Shown one piece after another: positions 8,656 through 19,502 of a stretch of DNA of 64,000 bases (position 1 is its first letter; every line of letters begins with the position of its first letter). The notes under the pieces were generated by a model that saw nothing but the letters and a program-made list of their open reading frames with translations, searched no databases and was not told the DNA's origin. The stretch is from Streptomyces niger (GTDB lineage: Bacteria > Actinomycetota > Actinomycetes > Streptomycetales > Streptomycetaceae): positions 189,944 to 253,943 of the forward strand of contig NZ_JOFQ01000013.1 in NCBI RefSeq assembly GCF_000718305.1, given 5' to 3'. The translations under genes and the position numbers were made by a program.

Positions 8656-10353
8656 ATGGGAACAGTGGCAGCGGAGGCGACCGCCGGGAAGGTCGTGGTC
8701 CGCCGGCCGGGCAAGGTGGTGGTCGACTGGCTGACCACCACGGACCACAAGAAGATCGGTCACCTCTACCTGATCACGTCGTTCGGCTTCTTCCTGGCCG
8801 GCGGGGTGCTGGCCCTGCTGATGCGGGCCGAGCTGGCCAGGCCGGGGCTGCAGATCCTCACCAACCAGGAGTTCAACCAGGCGTTCACGCTGCACGGCAC
8901 GATCATGCTGCTGCTGTTCGCCACCCCGGCCTTCGCGGGCTTCGCCAACGAGATCATGCCGCTGCAGATCGGCTCGCCCGACGTGGCGTTCCCCCGCCTG
9001 AACATGCTCTCGTACTGGCTGTTCCTCTTCGGCGGCCTGATCGTGGTGGGCTCGCTGCTGACCCCGACCGGCGGCGCGGCCTTCGGCTGGACCGCGTACG
9101 CGCCGCTGAGCTCCATGGTCCGCTCCCCCGGCATCGGCGCCGACATGTGGATCATGGGGCTGGCGCTGTCCGGCTTCGGCACGATCCTGGGCGCGGTGAA
9201 CTTCCTGACCACGATCATCGGGATGCGCGGCCCCGGCATGACGATGTTCCGGCTGCCGATCTTCACCTGGAACGTGCTCTTCACCTCGATCCTCGTCCTC
9301 CTCGCCTTCCCGGTGCTCGCGGCCTCGCTGCTGGTGCTGGAGGCGGACCGGCGGTTCGGCTCGGTGGTCTTCGAGGCGGAGTGGGGCGGCGCGCTGCTGT
9401 GGCAGCACCTCTTCTGGTTCTTCGGCCATCCCGAGGTCTACATCATCGCGTTGCCGTTCTTCGGCATCGTCACCGAGATCATCCCGGTCTTCTCGCGGAA
9501 GCCGATCTTCGGGTACACCATGCTGGTCGCCGCGACCATGGCGATCACGGCGCTGTCGCTGATGGTCTGGGCGCACCACATGTTCGCCACCGGGGCCGTC
9601 CTGCTGCCCTTCTTCTCGTTCCTGACGTTCCTGATCGCGGTGCCGACGGGGGTGAAGTTCTTCAACTGGATCGGCACGATGTGGCGCGGCTCGCTGTCCT
9701 TCGAGACGCCGATGCTGTGGGCGGTCGGCTTCCTGGTGAGCTTCCTCTTCGGCGGCCTGACCGGGGTCATCCTCGCCTCACCGCCGCTGGACTTCCACGT
9801 CACCGACACCTACTTCGTGGTGGCCCACTTCCACTACGTCGTCTTCGGCACGGTGGTCTTCGCGACCTTCGCCGGCTTCTACTTCTGGTGGCCGAAGTTC
9901 ACCGGCAAGATGCTCGACGAGCGGCTCGGGAAGATCCATTTCTGGACGCTCTTCGTCGGCTTCCACACCACGTTCCTGGTCCAGCACTGGCTGGGCGCCG
10001 AGGGCATGCCGCGCCGGTACGCCGACTACCTCGCGGCCGACGGCTTCACCGCCCTGAACACCCTCTCCTCCATCGGCGCCTTCCTGCTGGGCCTGTCCAC
10101 GCTGCCGTTCCTCTACAACGTCTGGCGGACCAGCAAGTACGCGCCGAAGGTCGGCCTCGACGACCCCTGGGGGTACGGCCGTTCCCTGGAGTGGGCCACC
10201 TCCTCGCCCCCGCCGCGCCACAACTTCCTCACGCTGCCCCGCATCCGCTCCGAGTCCCCGGCCTTCGACCTGCACCACCCGCGGACGGTACGCACCGCCC
10301 TCACCGAGGAGGACGCGCGGCTCCGGCCGACGCCCGGGACAGCCGCCGACTGA
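8656..10353 (+). CDS. ctaD: Cytochrome c oxidase subunit I (heme-copper oxidase), orphan copy
   Basis: A 565-aa, 12-TM subunit holding heme a and the heme a3/CuB centre of the aa3 oxidase that reduces O2 to water. The metal ligands are visible: His80 (LHGTIML) and His393 for heme a, His258, His307 and His308 for CuB, and His391 for heme a3. Glu in GHPEVYI marks the type-A1 D-channel, and the K-channel Lys is in [10 protein letters not shown]. The ATG at 8656 has GAGGTGG upstream; the longer frame has no support. Subunits II and III and the bc1 genes are not adjacent, so this is probably a second ctaD. Its last 53 bp overlap the convergent WYL regulator. Confidence 0.93.
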   Translation: MGTVAAEATAGKVVVRRPGKVVVDWLTTTDHKKIGHLYLITSFGFFLAGGVLALLMRAELARPGLQILTNQEFNQAFTLHGTIMLLLFATPAFAGFANEIMPLQIGSPDVAFPRLNMLSYWLFLFGGLIVVGSLLTPTGGAAFGWTAYAPLSSMVRSPGIGADMWIMGLALSGFGTILGAVNFLTTIIGMRGPGMTMFRLPIFTWNVLFTSILVLLAFPVLAASLLVLEADRRFGSVVFEAEWGGALLWQHLFWFFGHPEVYIIALPFFGIVTEIIPVFSRKPIFGYTMLVAATMAITALSLMVWAHHMFATGAVLLPFFSFLTFLIAVPTGVKFFNWIGTMWRGSLSFETPMLWAVGFLVSFLFGGLTGVILASPPLDFHVTDTYFVVAHFHYVVFGTVVFATFAGFYFWWPKFTGKMLDERLGKIHFWTLFVGFHTTFLVQHWLGAEGMPRRYADYLAADGFTALNTLSSIGAFLLGLSTLPFLYNVWRTSKYAPKVGLDDPWGYGRSLEWATSSPPPRHNFLTLPRIRSESPAFDLHHPRTVRTALTEEDARLRPTPGTAAD

Positions 10354-11278
10354 TCTCCCGTATTCGCTCCGTGAGTTCGGCCGGCTCCCTGACCTCGAAC
10401 TCGAAACCGGTCATCGCCAGCAGCACCACCAGCGCGTCCAGGCTCTGCGCCCCGGTCCGCAGCAGGCAGCTGCGGTCGTCCACCTCCGCCAAGGTGCCGA
10501 CCGTGGGCGCGATGCGCTGCGCCGCCTCCGCGCGCGGCGCGTGCAGCAGGACGGTCGCGGACACCGCGTACGCGGCCGTGGAGACGCCCTGGGAGACATA
10601 GGTCGCGAGGTCCTCGGCGGGCGGCCGGCGGGGCGCCACGCGCGGGCCGTGCGGCGGGGTGGGGGTGATCCGGTCGGCGCGGAAGGTCCGCCAGTCGGCC
10701 CGGCCGGTGTCCCAGGCGACGAGGTACCAGCGGCGCTGGGCGCTGACCAGGCGGTGCGGTTCGACGGTGCGGCGGCTGACCGTGCCGTCGTGCGCGGCGT
10801 ACGCGAAGCGCAGCTGCTGCCCGTCGCGGCAGGCGGCGGCCAGCTCGGTGAGCACGGCGGCGTCCACCCGGGGGCCGGCGCCGCTCACCAGCGGGACGGT
10901 GAAGTCGTTCAGGGCGCCGACGCGGCGCCGCAGCCGGGCCGGCAGCACCTGCTCCAGCTTGGCCAGCGCCCGGACGGAGGTCTCCTCGATGCCGGCCACG
11001 CCGCCGGCGGCCGCGGTACGCAGCCCGACCGCGACCGCGACGGCCTCCTCGTCGTCCAGCAGCAGCGGCGGGAGCTCGGCGCCCGCACCCAGTTGATAGC
11101 CCCCGGCGGTACCGGGGGCCGAGTGCACGGGGTAGCCGAGCTCCCGCAGCCGTTCGACGTCACGGCGGACCGTACGCGGCGTCACGCCCAGCCGGTCGGC
11201 GAGGTCCGCCCCGGACCATTCGCGGTGGGCCTGCAACAAGGAGAGCAGGCGGAGCAGGCGTGCCGAGGTCTCCAACAT
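10301..11278 (-). CDS. WYL-domain transcriptional regulator (YafY/DeoR-like HTH)
   Basis: A 325-aa regulator with an N-terminal winged helix-turn-helix (residues about 3-60; [20 protein letters not shown] is the helix-turn-helix). A central WYL domain follows at about 135-215, with the motif RRWYLVAWD and the downstream TFRADRI. A C-terminal WCX-like extension completes it. WYL domains sense small ligands or nucleic acid and control promoters next to their own gene. ATG 11278 was chosen because the HTH starts at once; the longer frame lacks an RBS. A 16-bp perfect inverted repeat begins 13 bp upstream of the start, suggesting autoregulation. The 3' end overlaps ctaD by 53 bp. Confidence 0.88.
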   Translation of the reverse strand: MLETSARLLRLLSLLQAHREWSGADLADRLGVTPRTVRRDVERLRELGYPVHSAPGTAGGYQLGAGAELPPLLLDDEEAVAVAVGLRTAAAGGVAGIEETSVRALAKLEQVLPARLRRRVGALNDFTVPLVSGAGPRVDAAVLTELAAACRDGQQLRFAYAAHDGTVSRRTVEPHRLVSAQRRWYLVAWDTGRADWRTFRADRITPTPPHGPRVAPRRPPAEDLATYVSQGVSTAAYAVSATVLLHAPRAEAAQRIAPTVGTLAEVDDRSCLLRTGAQSLDALVVLLAMTGFEFEVREPAELTERIREISRRLSRASAGAARPPR

Positions 11279-11290
11279 GCGACAGAGTCT

Positions 11291-11329
11291 GGCAGCGGTT
11301 GCGGACACCTGTCGTCCGCAACCGCTGCC
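11291..11329. promoter_or_regulatory. 16-bp inverted repeat, candidate WYL-regulator operator
   Basis: GGCAGCGGTTGCGGAC (11291-11306) is repeated in perfect inverse order at 11314-11329 with a 7-bp centre. It begins 13 bp upstream of the WYL start. It could be the autoregulatory operator, or a terminator for the small membrane-protein gene upstream, since no T-tract distinguishes the two. The arm length is unusually long for either. Confidence 0.55.
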
Positions 11330-11362
11330 TGCCGTGCTCCGTCGTGCGCAGCGTCCGCGCCG

Positions 11363-11536
11363 CTACCAGCGGTACCAGCGCGCCCGGCCGCCGCCTCCCG
11401 TACCCGTCGCACGGAACAGGAAGCCGAGCAGCCACACGACCAGAACCGCTACCGCGACCCACCACAGCGCCTTGAGTGCGAAACCGGCACCGAACAGGAT
11501 CAATGCGAGCAGCAGGACCAACAGGACAGGAACCAT
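11363..11536 (-). CDS. 57-aa hydrophobic membrane peptide
   Basis: A short gene coding for 57 residues. Residues 2-42 are almost wholly hydrophobic (VPVLLVLLLALILFGAGFAL, then WWVAVAVLVVWLLGF), forming two short or one long bent membrane helix, followed by a basic/glycine tail (GGGGRARWYRW). It resembles the small 'hydrophobic protein' families common in actinobacteria, whose function is unknown. The start is secure: GGAGG lies 9 bases before the ATG. It precedes the WYL regulator on the same strand. Confidence 0.7.
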   Translation of the reverse strand: MVPVLLVLLLALILFGAGFALKALWWVAVAVLVVWLLGFLFRATGTGGGGRARWYRW

Positions 11537-11626
11537 GATTTTGCACCTCCGTCCTCCGAGTGCCCCATTCGTCGCGGGTCAATCGGGGGCGCGTGAGGTA
11601 CCGGGGGCGCAGCCGCCGCGGGAGGG

Positions 11627-12520
11627 TCAGGAAGGATCCTGGTCTCCCGCGACCTTGACGGAGAGGTCGTTGTCGACCGTGAAGTACGGGCCGACGCGGA
11701 CCTGCCCGCCCGGAGCGCCGATCGGCATCGCCGGGTACGTGAAGATCTGCTTCTTGTCCGGTACGTCGTCCAGGATCCGCGAGATGCGGACCGGCTCGGC
11801 TCCTTCGCCGGTCCGCACCCACAGGTCCCATCGCTCGGTGCCGGACCGCCAGTGCCCGGCCAGCGGGCCGTGCGGCAGGACGAACGCGAAGTCCGGCCCG
11901 TCGCCCCGCAGCGGGATGGTGACCGTGTGCCCGTCGTGCCGGGCCCGGGCCTCGGCGGACGCGCCGGAGGCCAGCGCGGCGCCGTAGAGCCGGCCCTCGA
12001 CCGTGATGCCGTCGGGGGCGACCAGGATCTCGCCGGCCTCCGCGTGCGGGCCGCGCAGCCAGCTGCGCAGGGCGAGGTTGCCGTACTTGGTGGCGTACGG
12101 GATCCGGACGCCGAGCCGGCCGATGGCGGCCAGCGGGCGCCGGTCCACCAGCGACCGCAGGTCGTTCAGGCCGGGCAGCAGGCGCTGCGCGTCCCCGGCG
12201 TCCCCGAGGTCGGCGTAGACGTTCCAGCGCCCTTCGGGCAGCGCGACCGTGCTGGGCAGCACGGCCCGCAGCCGGCCCGAGCCGTTCGGCCCGAGCGGCA
12301 GCCGGATCTCGTCGGCCGGGGTCTCGCCGCCGCGCAGCCGGAGCACCAGCGCGGCGTTCCAGACCGTGCCGGCCTCCTCGCCGGCCGGCTCGGGAACGGC
12401 GATGTCGAAGGTGAGACCGCCCGCGGAGTCCGCGATGCAGTCGGCGCGCAGGGCGGTCCGCCGCGGCTGCCGGGTGCCGGACCCGGTGCCGGTGGCGGGC
12501 AGTTGCGTCGACGCGCTCAT
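11627..12520 (-). CDS. Unrecognised 297-aa protein paired with a GT4 glycosyltransferase
   Basis: I do not recognise a catalytic domain. The protein has two similar beta-rich segments, about residues 30-130 (TFDIAVPEP ... ALVLRLRGG ... LPEGRWNVYADLGD) and 150-290 (GRLYGAALASG ... FVLPHGPLAGHW ... RWDLWVRTG). Each has alternating hydrophobic residues and a 'W-x-V/L-W/Y' strand, suggesting repeated beta-sandwich modules. There is no signal peptide or TM helix. The ATG overlaps the stop of the upstream glycosyltransferase by 4 bp, so the two are translationally coupled. It may be an accessory or substrate-binding partner in the same glycan pathway; this is inference. Confidence 0.65.
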   Translation of the reverse strand: MSASTQLPATGTGSGTRQPRRTALRADCIADSAGGLTFDIAVPEPAGEEAGTVWNAALVLRLRGGETPADEIRLPLGPNGSGRLRAVLPSTVALPEGRWNVYADLGDAGDAQRLLPGLNDLRSLVDRRPLAAIGRLGVRIPYATKYGNLALRSWLRGPHAEAGEILVAPDGITVEGRLYGAALASGASAEARARHDGHTVTIPLRGDGPDFAFVLPHGPLAGHWRSGTERWDLWVRTGEGAEPVRISRILDDVPDKKQIFTYPAMPIGAPGGQVRVGPYFTVDNDLSVKVAGDQDPS

Positions 12521-13776
12521 GCCGTCCGCACTCCTCTCAGTGCGGCGTGCGCCGCGTCCTTGGTGGCGTAGGCGCCGCTCAACAAAGCTCCTCTGGTGCG
12601 GTGGACCGTGGCGCGCAGCGCGCCCCGGCCGCCGCCGGTGGTCAGGTCGCCGAAGAGCATTTCGTACCGGCTCGCGATCCGTGCGGGATCGAAGCGGGCG
12701 GAGCGCTCCAGCGCGGCCCGGCCCATGCGCTGCCGGCGGTCGTCGTCCTCGATCAGCTCCAGCAGCGCGCCCGCGACGGCGCTCTTCTTCCCGACCGGTA
12801 CCAGCCGGCCGTCCACGCCGTCCTCGATGATCTCGCCGGGACCGTGCGGGCAGTCGGTGGAGACCACCGGCAGCCCACACCGCATCGCCTCCACAATCGT
12901 CATCCCGAAGGACTCCAGGCTGGAAGTGACGGCCGCGATGGAGCCCTTGGCCCATTCCGGGTCCAGCGGGTTGGCCGGGCCCATCAGGTAGACATGGTTG
13001 TACAGGCCCAGTTCGTCGATCAGCGCGCGCAGCGCGGGCTTCTCCGCGCCGCCGCCGTAGATCCGCAGCCGCCAGTCCGGGCGCCGCTCGACGACCAGGG
13101 CGAAGGCGCGGATCAGCAGGTCGTACCGCTTGACCCTGGCCAGCCGACCGGCCGCGACGACCCATTTGCCGGTGCCGTCGGCGGGCTGGATGCCGGGCGC
13201 GGGGACGCTGTTGGGCACCGCCTCGATGCGCACGCCGGGCAGCCGCAGCCGCTTGCGGTAGGACCGGGCGTCCGCCTCGGTCACCGTGGTCACCGCGTCC
13301 AGCCGCGGATAGACCGCGCGCAACTGGCGGGTGAGCGCCCGGCCGTGCGTGTCGAGGGTGAGGTGCTCCTGTCCGACGCGTGCCACGCCCCGCTTGGCCT
13401 GCCGGGCGATGTGGACGTTCAGACCGGGCCGGGTCCCCACCACGACGTCGGCCTCCAGGGACCGCAGATGGGCGGCGATGCGCCGGTCGGTGAGCTCGCT
13501 GTACTGCCGGAAGCGGCCCTCGGCCGACGGGAAGAGACGGGCCTCGCGCAGGAACGCCGGGTCCTCCCCGTCGTATCCGGGGCTGTCCTTGCGGAGGTCG
13601 ACGAGATGCCGCAACCTGACCCGCGCACCGGGATCGAAGACCGGCGCATCACGGTGGCGGAAGACGGACACGACCTCGACGTCGTGGTGCTCCGCCAGCG
13701 TGCGGGCGAGGTTGTACGTCGTCCGGATCGTGCCGCCGATGCCGTATGCGTTGTGAATCAGGAATGAGATCTGCAT
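12517..13776 (-). CDS. GT4-family glycosyltransferase
   Basis: A 419-aa GT-B enzyme. The N-terminal Rossmann half has the GIGGTIRTTYNLA loop near residue 13. The C-terminal half has VVAAGRLARVKRYDLLI near residue 205 and the nucleotide-sugar E-x7-E motif in ESFGMTIVEAM (about residue 295). It resembles poly(glycerol-phosphate) glucosyltransferases and related cell-wall glycosyltransferases; the donor and acceptor are unknown. It is soluble and probably works at the inner face of the membrane. The first gene of a two-gene operon, with a 4-bp overlap to the next. Confidence 0.85.
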   Translation of the reverse strand: MQISFLIHNAYGIGGTIRTTYNLARTLAEHHDVEVVSVFRHRDAPVFDPGARVRLRHLVDLRKDSPGYDGEDPAFLREARLFPSAEGRFRQYSELTDRRIAAHLRSLEADVVVGTRPGLNVHIARQAKRGVARVGQEHLTLDTHGRALTRQLRAVYPRLDAVTTVTEADARSYRKRLRLPGVRIEAVPNSVPAPGIQPADGTGKWVVAAGRLARVKRYDLLIRAFALVVERRPDWRLRIYGGGAEKPALRALIDELGLYNHVYLMGPANPLDPEWAKGSIAAVTSSLESFGMTIVEAMRCGLPVVSTDCPHGPGEIIEDGVDGRLVPVGKKSAVAGALLELIEDDDRRQRMGRAALERSARFDPARIASRYEMLFGDLTTGGGRGALRATVHRTRGALLSGAYATKDAAHAALRGVRTA

Positions 13777-13873
13777 CCGTCCCCGTATCCCATGGTTTTC
13801 GCGCGAACGTAGCCAAGCGTCCGCCTACCAAACGGTTAGACCGAGGCTGGAGGTTTCGGGTTGACTCCTCTCG

Positions 13874-14473
<600 letters not shown>

Positions 14474-14610
14474 CTAGCGGCGGTTCGGCGGAGCGGCCGC
14501 GCGGCACGCGCCCGGACACCACGTGCCCCACCCGGTCGGGTGACCGGGTGGGGCACGCCGCCACCGCCGCGCCGCGGGGAGCGGGGGGACGCACGACAGT
14601 GGCGGCGGAA

Positions 14611-15787
<1,177 letters not shown>

Positions 15788-16612
15788 GTGCCCCGCATGC
15801 TCGACGTCAGTGACGACGTTCGCGCCGAGATCGGCGACGAGGAGGCCGACCGCCTGCTGGCCGGCGACAACGCCCCCGGCGCTTACGACTGCACCTCCTG
15901 CCGCACCCCGGGCGACAGCGAACAGGAGCGCACCAGCACCGTCCTGTTCATCGGCGAGGAGACCGCCGTGCTGGCGTTCGCCCATGCCACGTGCATCCCG
16001 TCGCAGGTGGTCTCGGTGGCCGAGGAGCAGCTCAAGGGCGCCGTCCGCTCCATCACCGGCGAGCCCGCCGACGGCGCGCAGGCCACCGTGCCCGCCCCTG
16101 CGGGCCCGGCCGCTCCGGACGCCGCCCCGCCGGCCGCCCGTCAGGCGACCCTGGGCGTGACCTGCGGCCTGGTCCTCGTCGAGGACGACCTGCGCCCCGC
16201 CCTGGTCGTGGAGCCCAACAGCCCGATCGCCCGCCCCGGTTCGATCAGCCTCGACGACGACTTCCTCCCGCTGCTGCAGGAGCAGGGCTTCCGCCCGGTC
16301 GCCGACGTGTCCGTACTGCCCGTCCGCGGCGCCGGCTGGTCCGTGCTGCTCGCCATGGGCCAGCTGCACGCGGTGCTCCAGGGCAGCGGCGAGGCCGGCA
16401 GCCAGAACGCCTGGTGGAAGGCGCACCAGCCGCTCCCGGTCTCCGACGGCTGGCGCGCCGCGGTCAACAAGACGCAGACGGTGCTGGTGTACGCCGCGCC
16501 GCACGGCTCGATCGGCCAGCAGCCGCGCGAGGACCTGATGCGCGACGCGCTGGAGAAGGCCGCGGCGCAGGGCCGGCTGGTCGGCATGGCCATGCCGCTC
16601 GCCGGCACCTGA
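15788..16612 (+). CDS. Unknown 274-aa protein with an N-terminal zinc-ribbon-like motif
   Basis: Not recognised as a characterised family. The N-terminal half (about 30-75) contains YDCTSC and, 32 residues on, FAHATC, a C-x2-C ... H-x2-C arrangement that could bind zinc. An Ala/Pro-rich linker (about 100-120) leads to a second domain with strands such as LGVTCGLVLVED and WSVLLAMGQLHAVLQ. There is no signal or TM segment. The start is GTG 15788 with a GAGGAG RBS. Monocistronic and followed by strong hairpins. Streptomyces relatives have it near der, but the role is unknown to me. Confidence 0.75.
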   Translation: MPRMLDVSDDVRAEIGDEEADRLLAGDNAPGAYDCTSCRTPGDSEQERTSTVLFIGEETAVLAFAHATCIPSQVVSVAEEQLKGAVRSITGEPADGAQATVPAPAGPAAPDAAPPAARQATLGVTCGLVLVEDDLRPALVVEPNSPIARPGSISLDDDFLPLLQEQGFRPVADVSVLPVRGAGWSVLLAMGQLHAVLQGSGEAGSQNAWWKAHQPLPVSDGWRAAVNKTQTVLVYAAPHGSIGQQPREDLMRDALEKAAAQGRLVGMAMPLAGT

Positions 16613-16637
16613 GCGGACCCCGCCTGCCCCGCCCTCC

Positions 16638-16721
16638 GGGTGGCCGCCCCTCCGTCGGGGCGGCCACCCGTCCGCGTACGGATGTCCAGGGAGTCACGCG
16701 CAGGGGGCGGAGCCCCTGCGC
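16638..16721 (+). terminator. Two tandem hairpins after the unknown gene
   Basis: The first hairpin pairs GGGTGGCCGCCCC (16638-16650) with GGGGCGGCCACCC (16657-16669), a 13-bp perfect stem. The second pairs GCGCAGGGG (16698-16706) with CCCCTGCGC (16713-16721). Together they follow the stop at 16612 by 25 bp and should end its transcript. Confidence 0.65.
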
Positions 16722-16823
16722 CATCGGCTCCCCCGGCCCCTCCGCGCTTCCGCGTATGCCCCACGATCAGCCAATTCGCCCGCAAGGCCGCATCCCGCAG
16801 GCTCCCGGGTCGTTGGCACAGAC

Positions 16824-17159
16824 GTGCACCCATACGACCCGTCCCCCCGCGCCCCGTTCCACTCCATCCCCGGCATGCGCCCGTCGTACGAGCCCGCCGC
16901 GCACCACCTGGACCGTGGCTCGGCCACCCCGATCTACGACGCGCTCTACGCCGAGTACCGCCGCTCCTTCCGGGCCCTGCCCGGGGACCGTACGGGCGAG
17001 GACGAACTGAGCCCGGAGGTGCTGCGGCGGATCTGGCGGCGCACCACCCCCTCGGCGACCGGCCGCCGCGAGGTACCGCTGCCGCCGCAGCACTCCCGGA
17101 ACCACGCCCCGGCGGCGCTGCCCCCCGCGCCCCGCGACCACCGCCCGTACCACCACTGA
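16824..17159 (+). CDS. Small conserved-type hypothetical protein
   Basis: A 111-aa frame with GTG start and normal Streptomyces third-position GC bias. The segment ATPIYDALYAEYRRSFRALPGDRTGED (about residues 34-60) looks like a real amphipathic helix and recurs, as I recall, in small proteins of other Streptomyces; the C-terminus is Pro/Arg-rich and disordered. No function is known. The start is uncertain: an internal ATG at 16875 would give a 94-aa product, and neither has a good RBS. Convergent with der. Confidence 0.5.
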   Translation: MHPYDPSPRAPFHSIPGMRPSYEPAAHHLDRGSATPIYDALYAEYRRSFRALPGDRTGEDELSPEVLRRIWRRTTPSATGRREVPLPPQHSRNHAPAALPPAPRDHRPYHH

Positions 17160-17202
17160 GCCGCTGCCGCACCCGGCGGGCCCGTCTCGCGGCCCGTACC
17201 GA

Positions 17203-17246
17203 GGAGCCCCGCCCCGGACCCCGGCGGGGGTCCTGGGCGGGGCTCC
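17203..17246. terminator. Bidirectional hairpin between the hypothetical gene and der
   Basis: GGAGCCCCGCCC-C-GGACCCC pairs with GGGGTCC-T-GGGCGGGGCTCC around GGCG, a 20-bp stem with a single mismatch, between convergent stops. Confidence 0.7.
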
Positions 17247-17267
17247 GGAAGCGGTGGCCGCTGGTGG

Positions 17268-18737
17268 CTACTTCTTCTTGTTGCGCTTCTCGCGGACCCG
17301 CACCGAGATATGGATCGGGGTCCCCTCGAAGCCGAACTCCTCGCGCAGCCGGCGCTCGATGAAGCGGCGGTAGCCGGCCTCCAGGAAGCCGGAGGCGAAC
17401 AGCACGAACCGCGGCGGCTTGGTGCCCGCCTGCGTGCCGAAGAGGATGCGGGGCTGCTTGCCGCCGCGCACCGGGTGCGGGTGGGACGCCACGATCTCGC
17501 CGAGGAAGGCGTTCAGCCGCCCGGTCGGCACCCGGGTCTCCCAGCCGGCGAGCGCCGTCTCGATGGCCGGTACGAGCTTCTCCATGTGCCGTCCGGTACG
17601 CGCCGAGACGTTGACCCGCATCGCCCACGGGATCTGCACGAGGTCCCGCTCGATCTCCCGCTCCAGGTAGAAGCGGCGCTCCTCGTCCAGCTGGTCCCAC
17701 TTGTTGTACGCGATGACCAGCGCGCGGCCGGCCTCGACGGCCATGGTGATGATCCGCTGGTCCTGCACGCTGATCGACTCGCTCGCGTCGATCAGCACGA
17801 CCGCGACCTCGGCCTTCTCCACGGCGGCCGCCGTGCGCAGCGAGGCGTAGTAGTCGGCGCCCTCCTGGAGGTGGACGCGCTTGCGGATGCCCGCGGTGTC
17901 CACGAACTTCCAGGTCTTGCCGCCCAGCTGGATCAGCTCGTCGACCGGGTCGCGGGTGGTGCCGGCCAGCTCGTTGACGACCACCCGCTCCTCGCCGGCG
18001 ACCTTGTTCAGCAGGGAGGACTTGCCGACGTTGGGGCGGCCGATCAGGGCGATACGGCGCGGGCCGCCGACGGTGGCCCCGAAGGTCTGCTCCGGCGCCT
18101 CGGGCAGCGCGTCCAGCGCGGCGTCCAGCAGGTCGCCCGTGCCGCGGCCGTGCAGGGCCGAGACCGGGTGCGGCTCGCCGAGGCCGAGCGACCACAGCAT
18201 GGCGGCGTCCGCCTCGCCGGAGGGGCCGTCGACCTTGTTGGCGCACAGCACGACCGGCTTGCCGGCCCGGCGCAGCAGCTTGACCACTGCCTCGTCGGTG
18301 TCGGTGGCGCCGACCTTGGCGTCCACGACGAAGACCACCGCGTCGGCGGCCTCGATCGCGAACTCGGCCTGGGCGGCCACGGACGCGTCGATGCCGAGCA
18401 CGTCCTGCTCCCAGCCGCCGGTGTCGACGACCTTGAAGCGGCGGCCGTTCCACTCCGCCTCGTACGTGACGCGGTCGCGGGTGACGCCCGGCTTGTCCTC
18501 GACGACGGCCTCACGGCGGCCGATGAAGCGGTTGACGAGAGTCGACTTGCCGACGTTGGGGCGGCCGACGACGGCGAGGCGGGGCAGCGGGCCGTGGCCG
18601 GCCGCCGCGATGTCACCCTCGACCTCGTCCGGGTCGAAGCCCTCCTGCGCGGCGAGCTCCATGAACTCCGCGTACTCGGCGTCGCCCAGCGCGCCGTGCT
18701 CGACGTGCTCGTCGCCGGTGGGGGTCTGGTCGTTCAT
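17268..18737 (-). CDS. der: Ribosome-assembly GTPase Der (EngA)
   Basis: This 489-aa protein has two tandem Era-like GTPase domains, unique to Der. Domain 1 (about 55-215) carries [15 protein letters not shown] and NKVDG; domain 2 (about 225-400) carries [16 protein letters not shown] and NKWDQ. A C-terminal KH-like domain ends in a Lys/Arg-rich tail. It acts in maturation of the 50S ribosomal subunit. A roughly 50-residue acidic N-terminal extension precedes domain 1, as is usual in actinobacteria. ATG 18737 has GAGGAAC upstream; the longer frame is untranslated leader. It follows plsC and cmk on the same strand. Confidence 0.96.
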   Translation of the reverse strand: MNDQTPTGDEHVEHGALGDAEYAEFMELAAQEGFDPDEVEGDIAAAGHGPLPRLAVVGRPNVGKSTLVNRFIGRREAVVEDKPGVTRDRVTYEAEWNGRRFKVVDTGGWEQDVLGIDASVAAQAEFAIEAADAVVFVVDAKVGATDTDEAVVKLLRRAGKPVVLCANKVDGPSGEADAAMLWSLGLGEPHPVSALHGRGTGDLLDAALDALPEAPEQTFGATVGGPRRIALIGRPNVGKSSLLNKVAGEERVVVNELAGTTRDPVDELIQLGGKTWKFVDTAGIRKRVHLQEGADYYASLRTAAAVEKAEVAVVLIDASESISVQDQRIITMAVEAGRALVIAYNKWDQLDEERRFYLEREIERDLVQIPWAMRVNVSARTGRHMEKLVPAIETALAGWETRVPTGRLNAFLGEIVASHPHPVRGGKQPRILFGTQAGTKPPRFVLFASGFLEAGYRRFIERRLREEFGFEGTPIHISVRVREKRNKKK

Positions 18738-18845
18738 GAAGTCCGTTCCTCGTTCTGCGTGGTCGGTGGGTCGCCGTCCCGGCGCCCACTGCTCAAGTGT
18801 CGGGGGAGTCCAGGGATTCCCCCGGCGCAACGCGCTGCCGGCCGG

Positions 18846-19502
18846 TCAGCGGCCGGTGCGCCGCCGCGCGTCGGTCAGGTGGGCGGTCAGCCGCTCCTGG
18901 ATGCGTACGGTCGCCTCGTCCAGCGCCTTGCGGGTGCGCCGCCCGCTGCCGTCCCCCGCGGCGAACGCGTCACCGAAGACGACATCGACCCGGCCGCGCA
19001 GCGGCGGCAGCCCCGGTATCACCCGGCTCCTGCGCTCCGCGCTGCCCAGGACCGCGACCGGCACGATCGGCGCTCCCGAGCGTACGGCGAAGTACGCGAG
19101 GCCCGCGCGCAGCGACGCGAAGTCGCCCTCGCCGCGAGTGCCCTCGGGGAAGATCCCGAGGGCCCCGCCGCGCCGCAGGATGCCCAGTGCGTGCGTGACG
19201 GCGGTGCGGTCGGTGCTGCTCCGGTCGACCTTCACCTGCCCGATGCCGCGCAGGAAGGGGTCCAGCGGCCCGGCGAACGCTTCCTTCTTGATCAGGAAGT
19301 GCACCGGCCGGGGCGCGGTGCCCATGAGCATGGGCCCGTCGATGTTGTGCGAGTGGTTGACCGCGAAGATCACCGGGCCGGCCGCCGGTACCCGCCAGTC
19401 GCCCAGCACCCGCGGCTTCCACAGGCCGTTCATCAGGCCGATACCGATCCGCCGCCCGACCGCGGCGCCGCCGGCGCTCGGCAGGCCGCCGTCCTCGGTC
19501 AC
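18846..19502 (-). CDS. 1-acyl-sn-glycerol-3-phosphate acyltransferase (PlsC family)
   Basis: A 218-aa membrane-associated acyltransferase that adds the second acyl chain in phosphatidic acid synthesis. The catalytic H-x4-D motif is in NHSHNID (about residue 51), and the substrate-binding FPEGTR motif is near residue 118. GTG 19502 overlaps the stop of cmk (GTGA), so it is translated after cmk; the longer frame ignores this coupling. The grouping cmk-plsC-der is common in actinobacteria. Confidence 0.9.
   Translation of the reverse strand: MTEDGGLPSAGGAAVGRRIGIGLMNGLWKPRVLGDWRVPAAGPVIFAVNHSHNIDGPMLMGTAPRPVHFLIKKEAFAGPLDPFLRGIGQVKVDRSSTDRTAVTHALGILRRGGALGIFPEGTRGEGDFASLRAGLAYFAVRSGAPIVPVAVLGSAERRSRVIPGLPPLRGRVDVVFGDAFAAGDGSGRRTRKALDEATVRIQERLTAHLTDARRRTGR

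Noticed and set aside
12521..13165. Upstream extension of the 297-aa protein frame
   Set aside because: It overlaps the glycosyltransferase coding region in another frame; the ATGA overlap gives the natural start at 12520.
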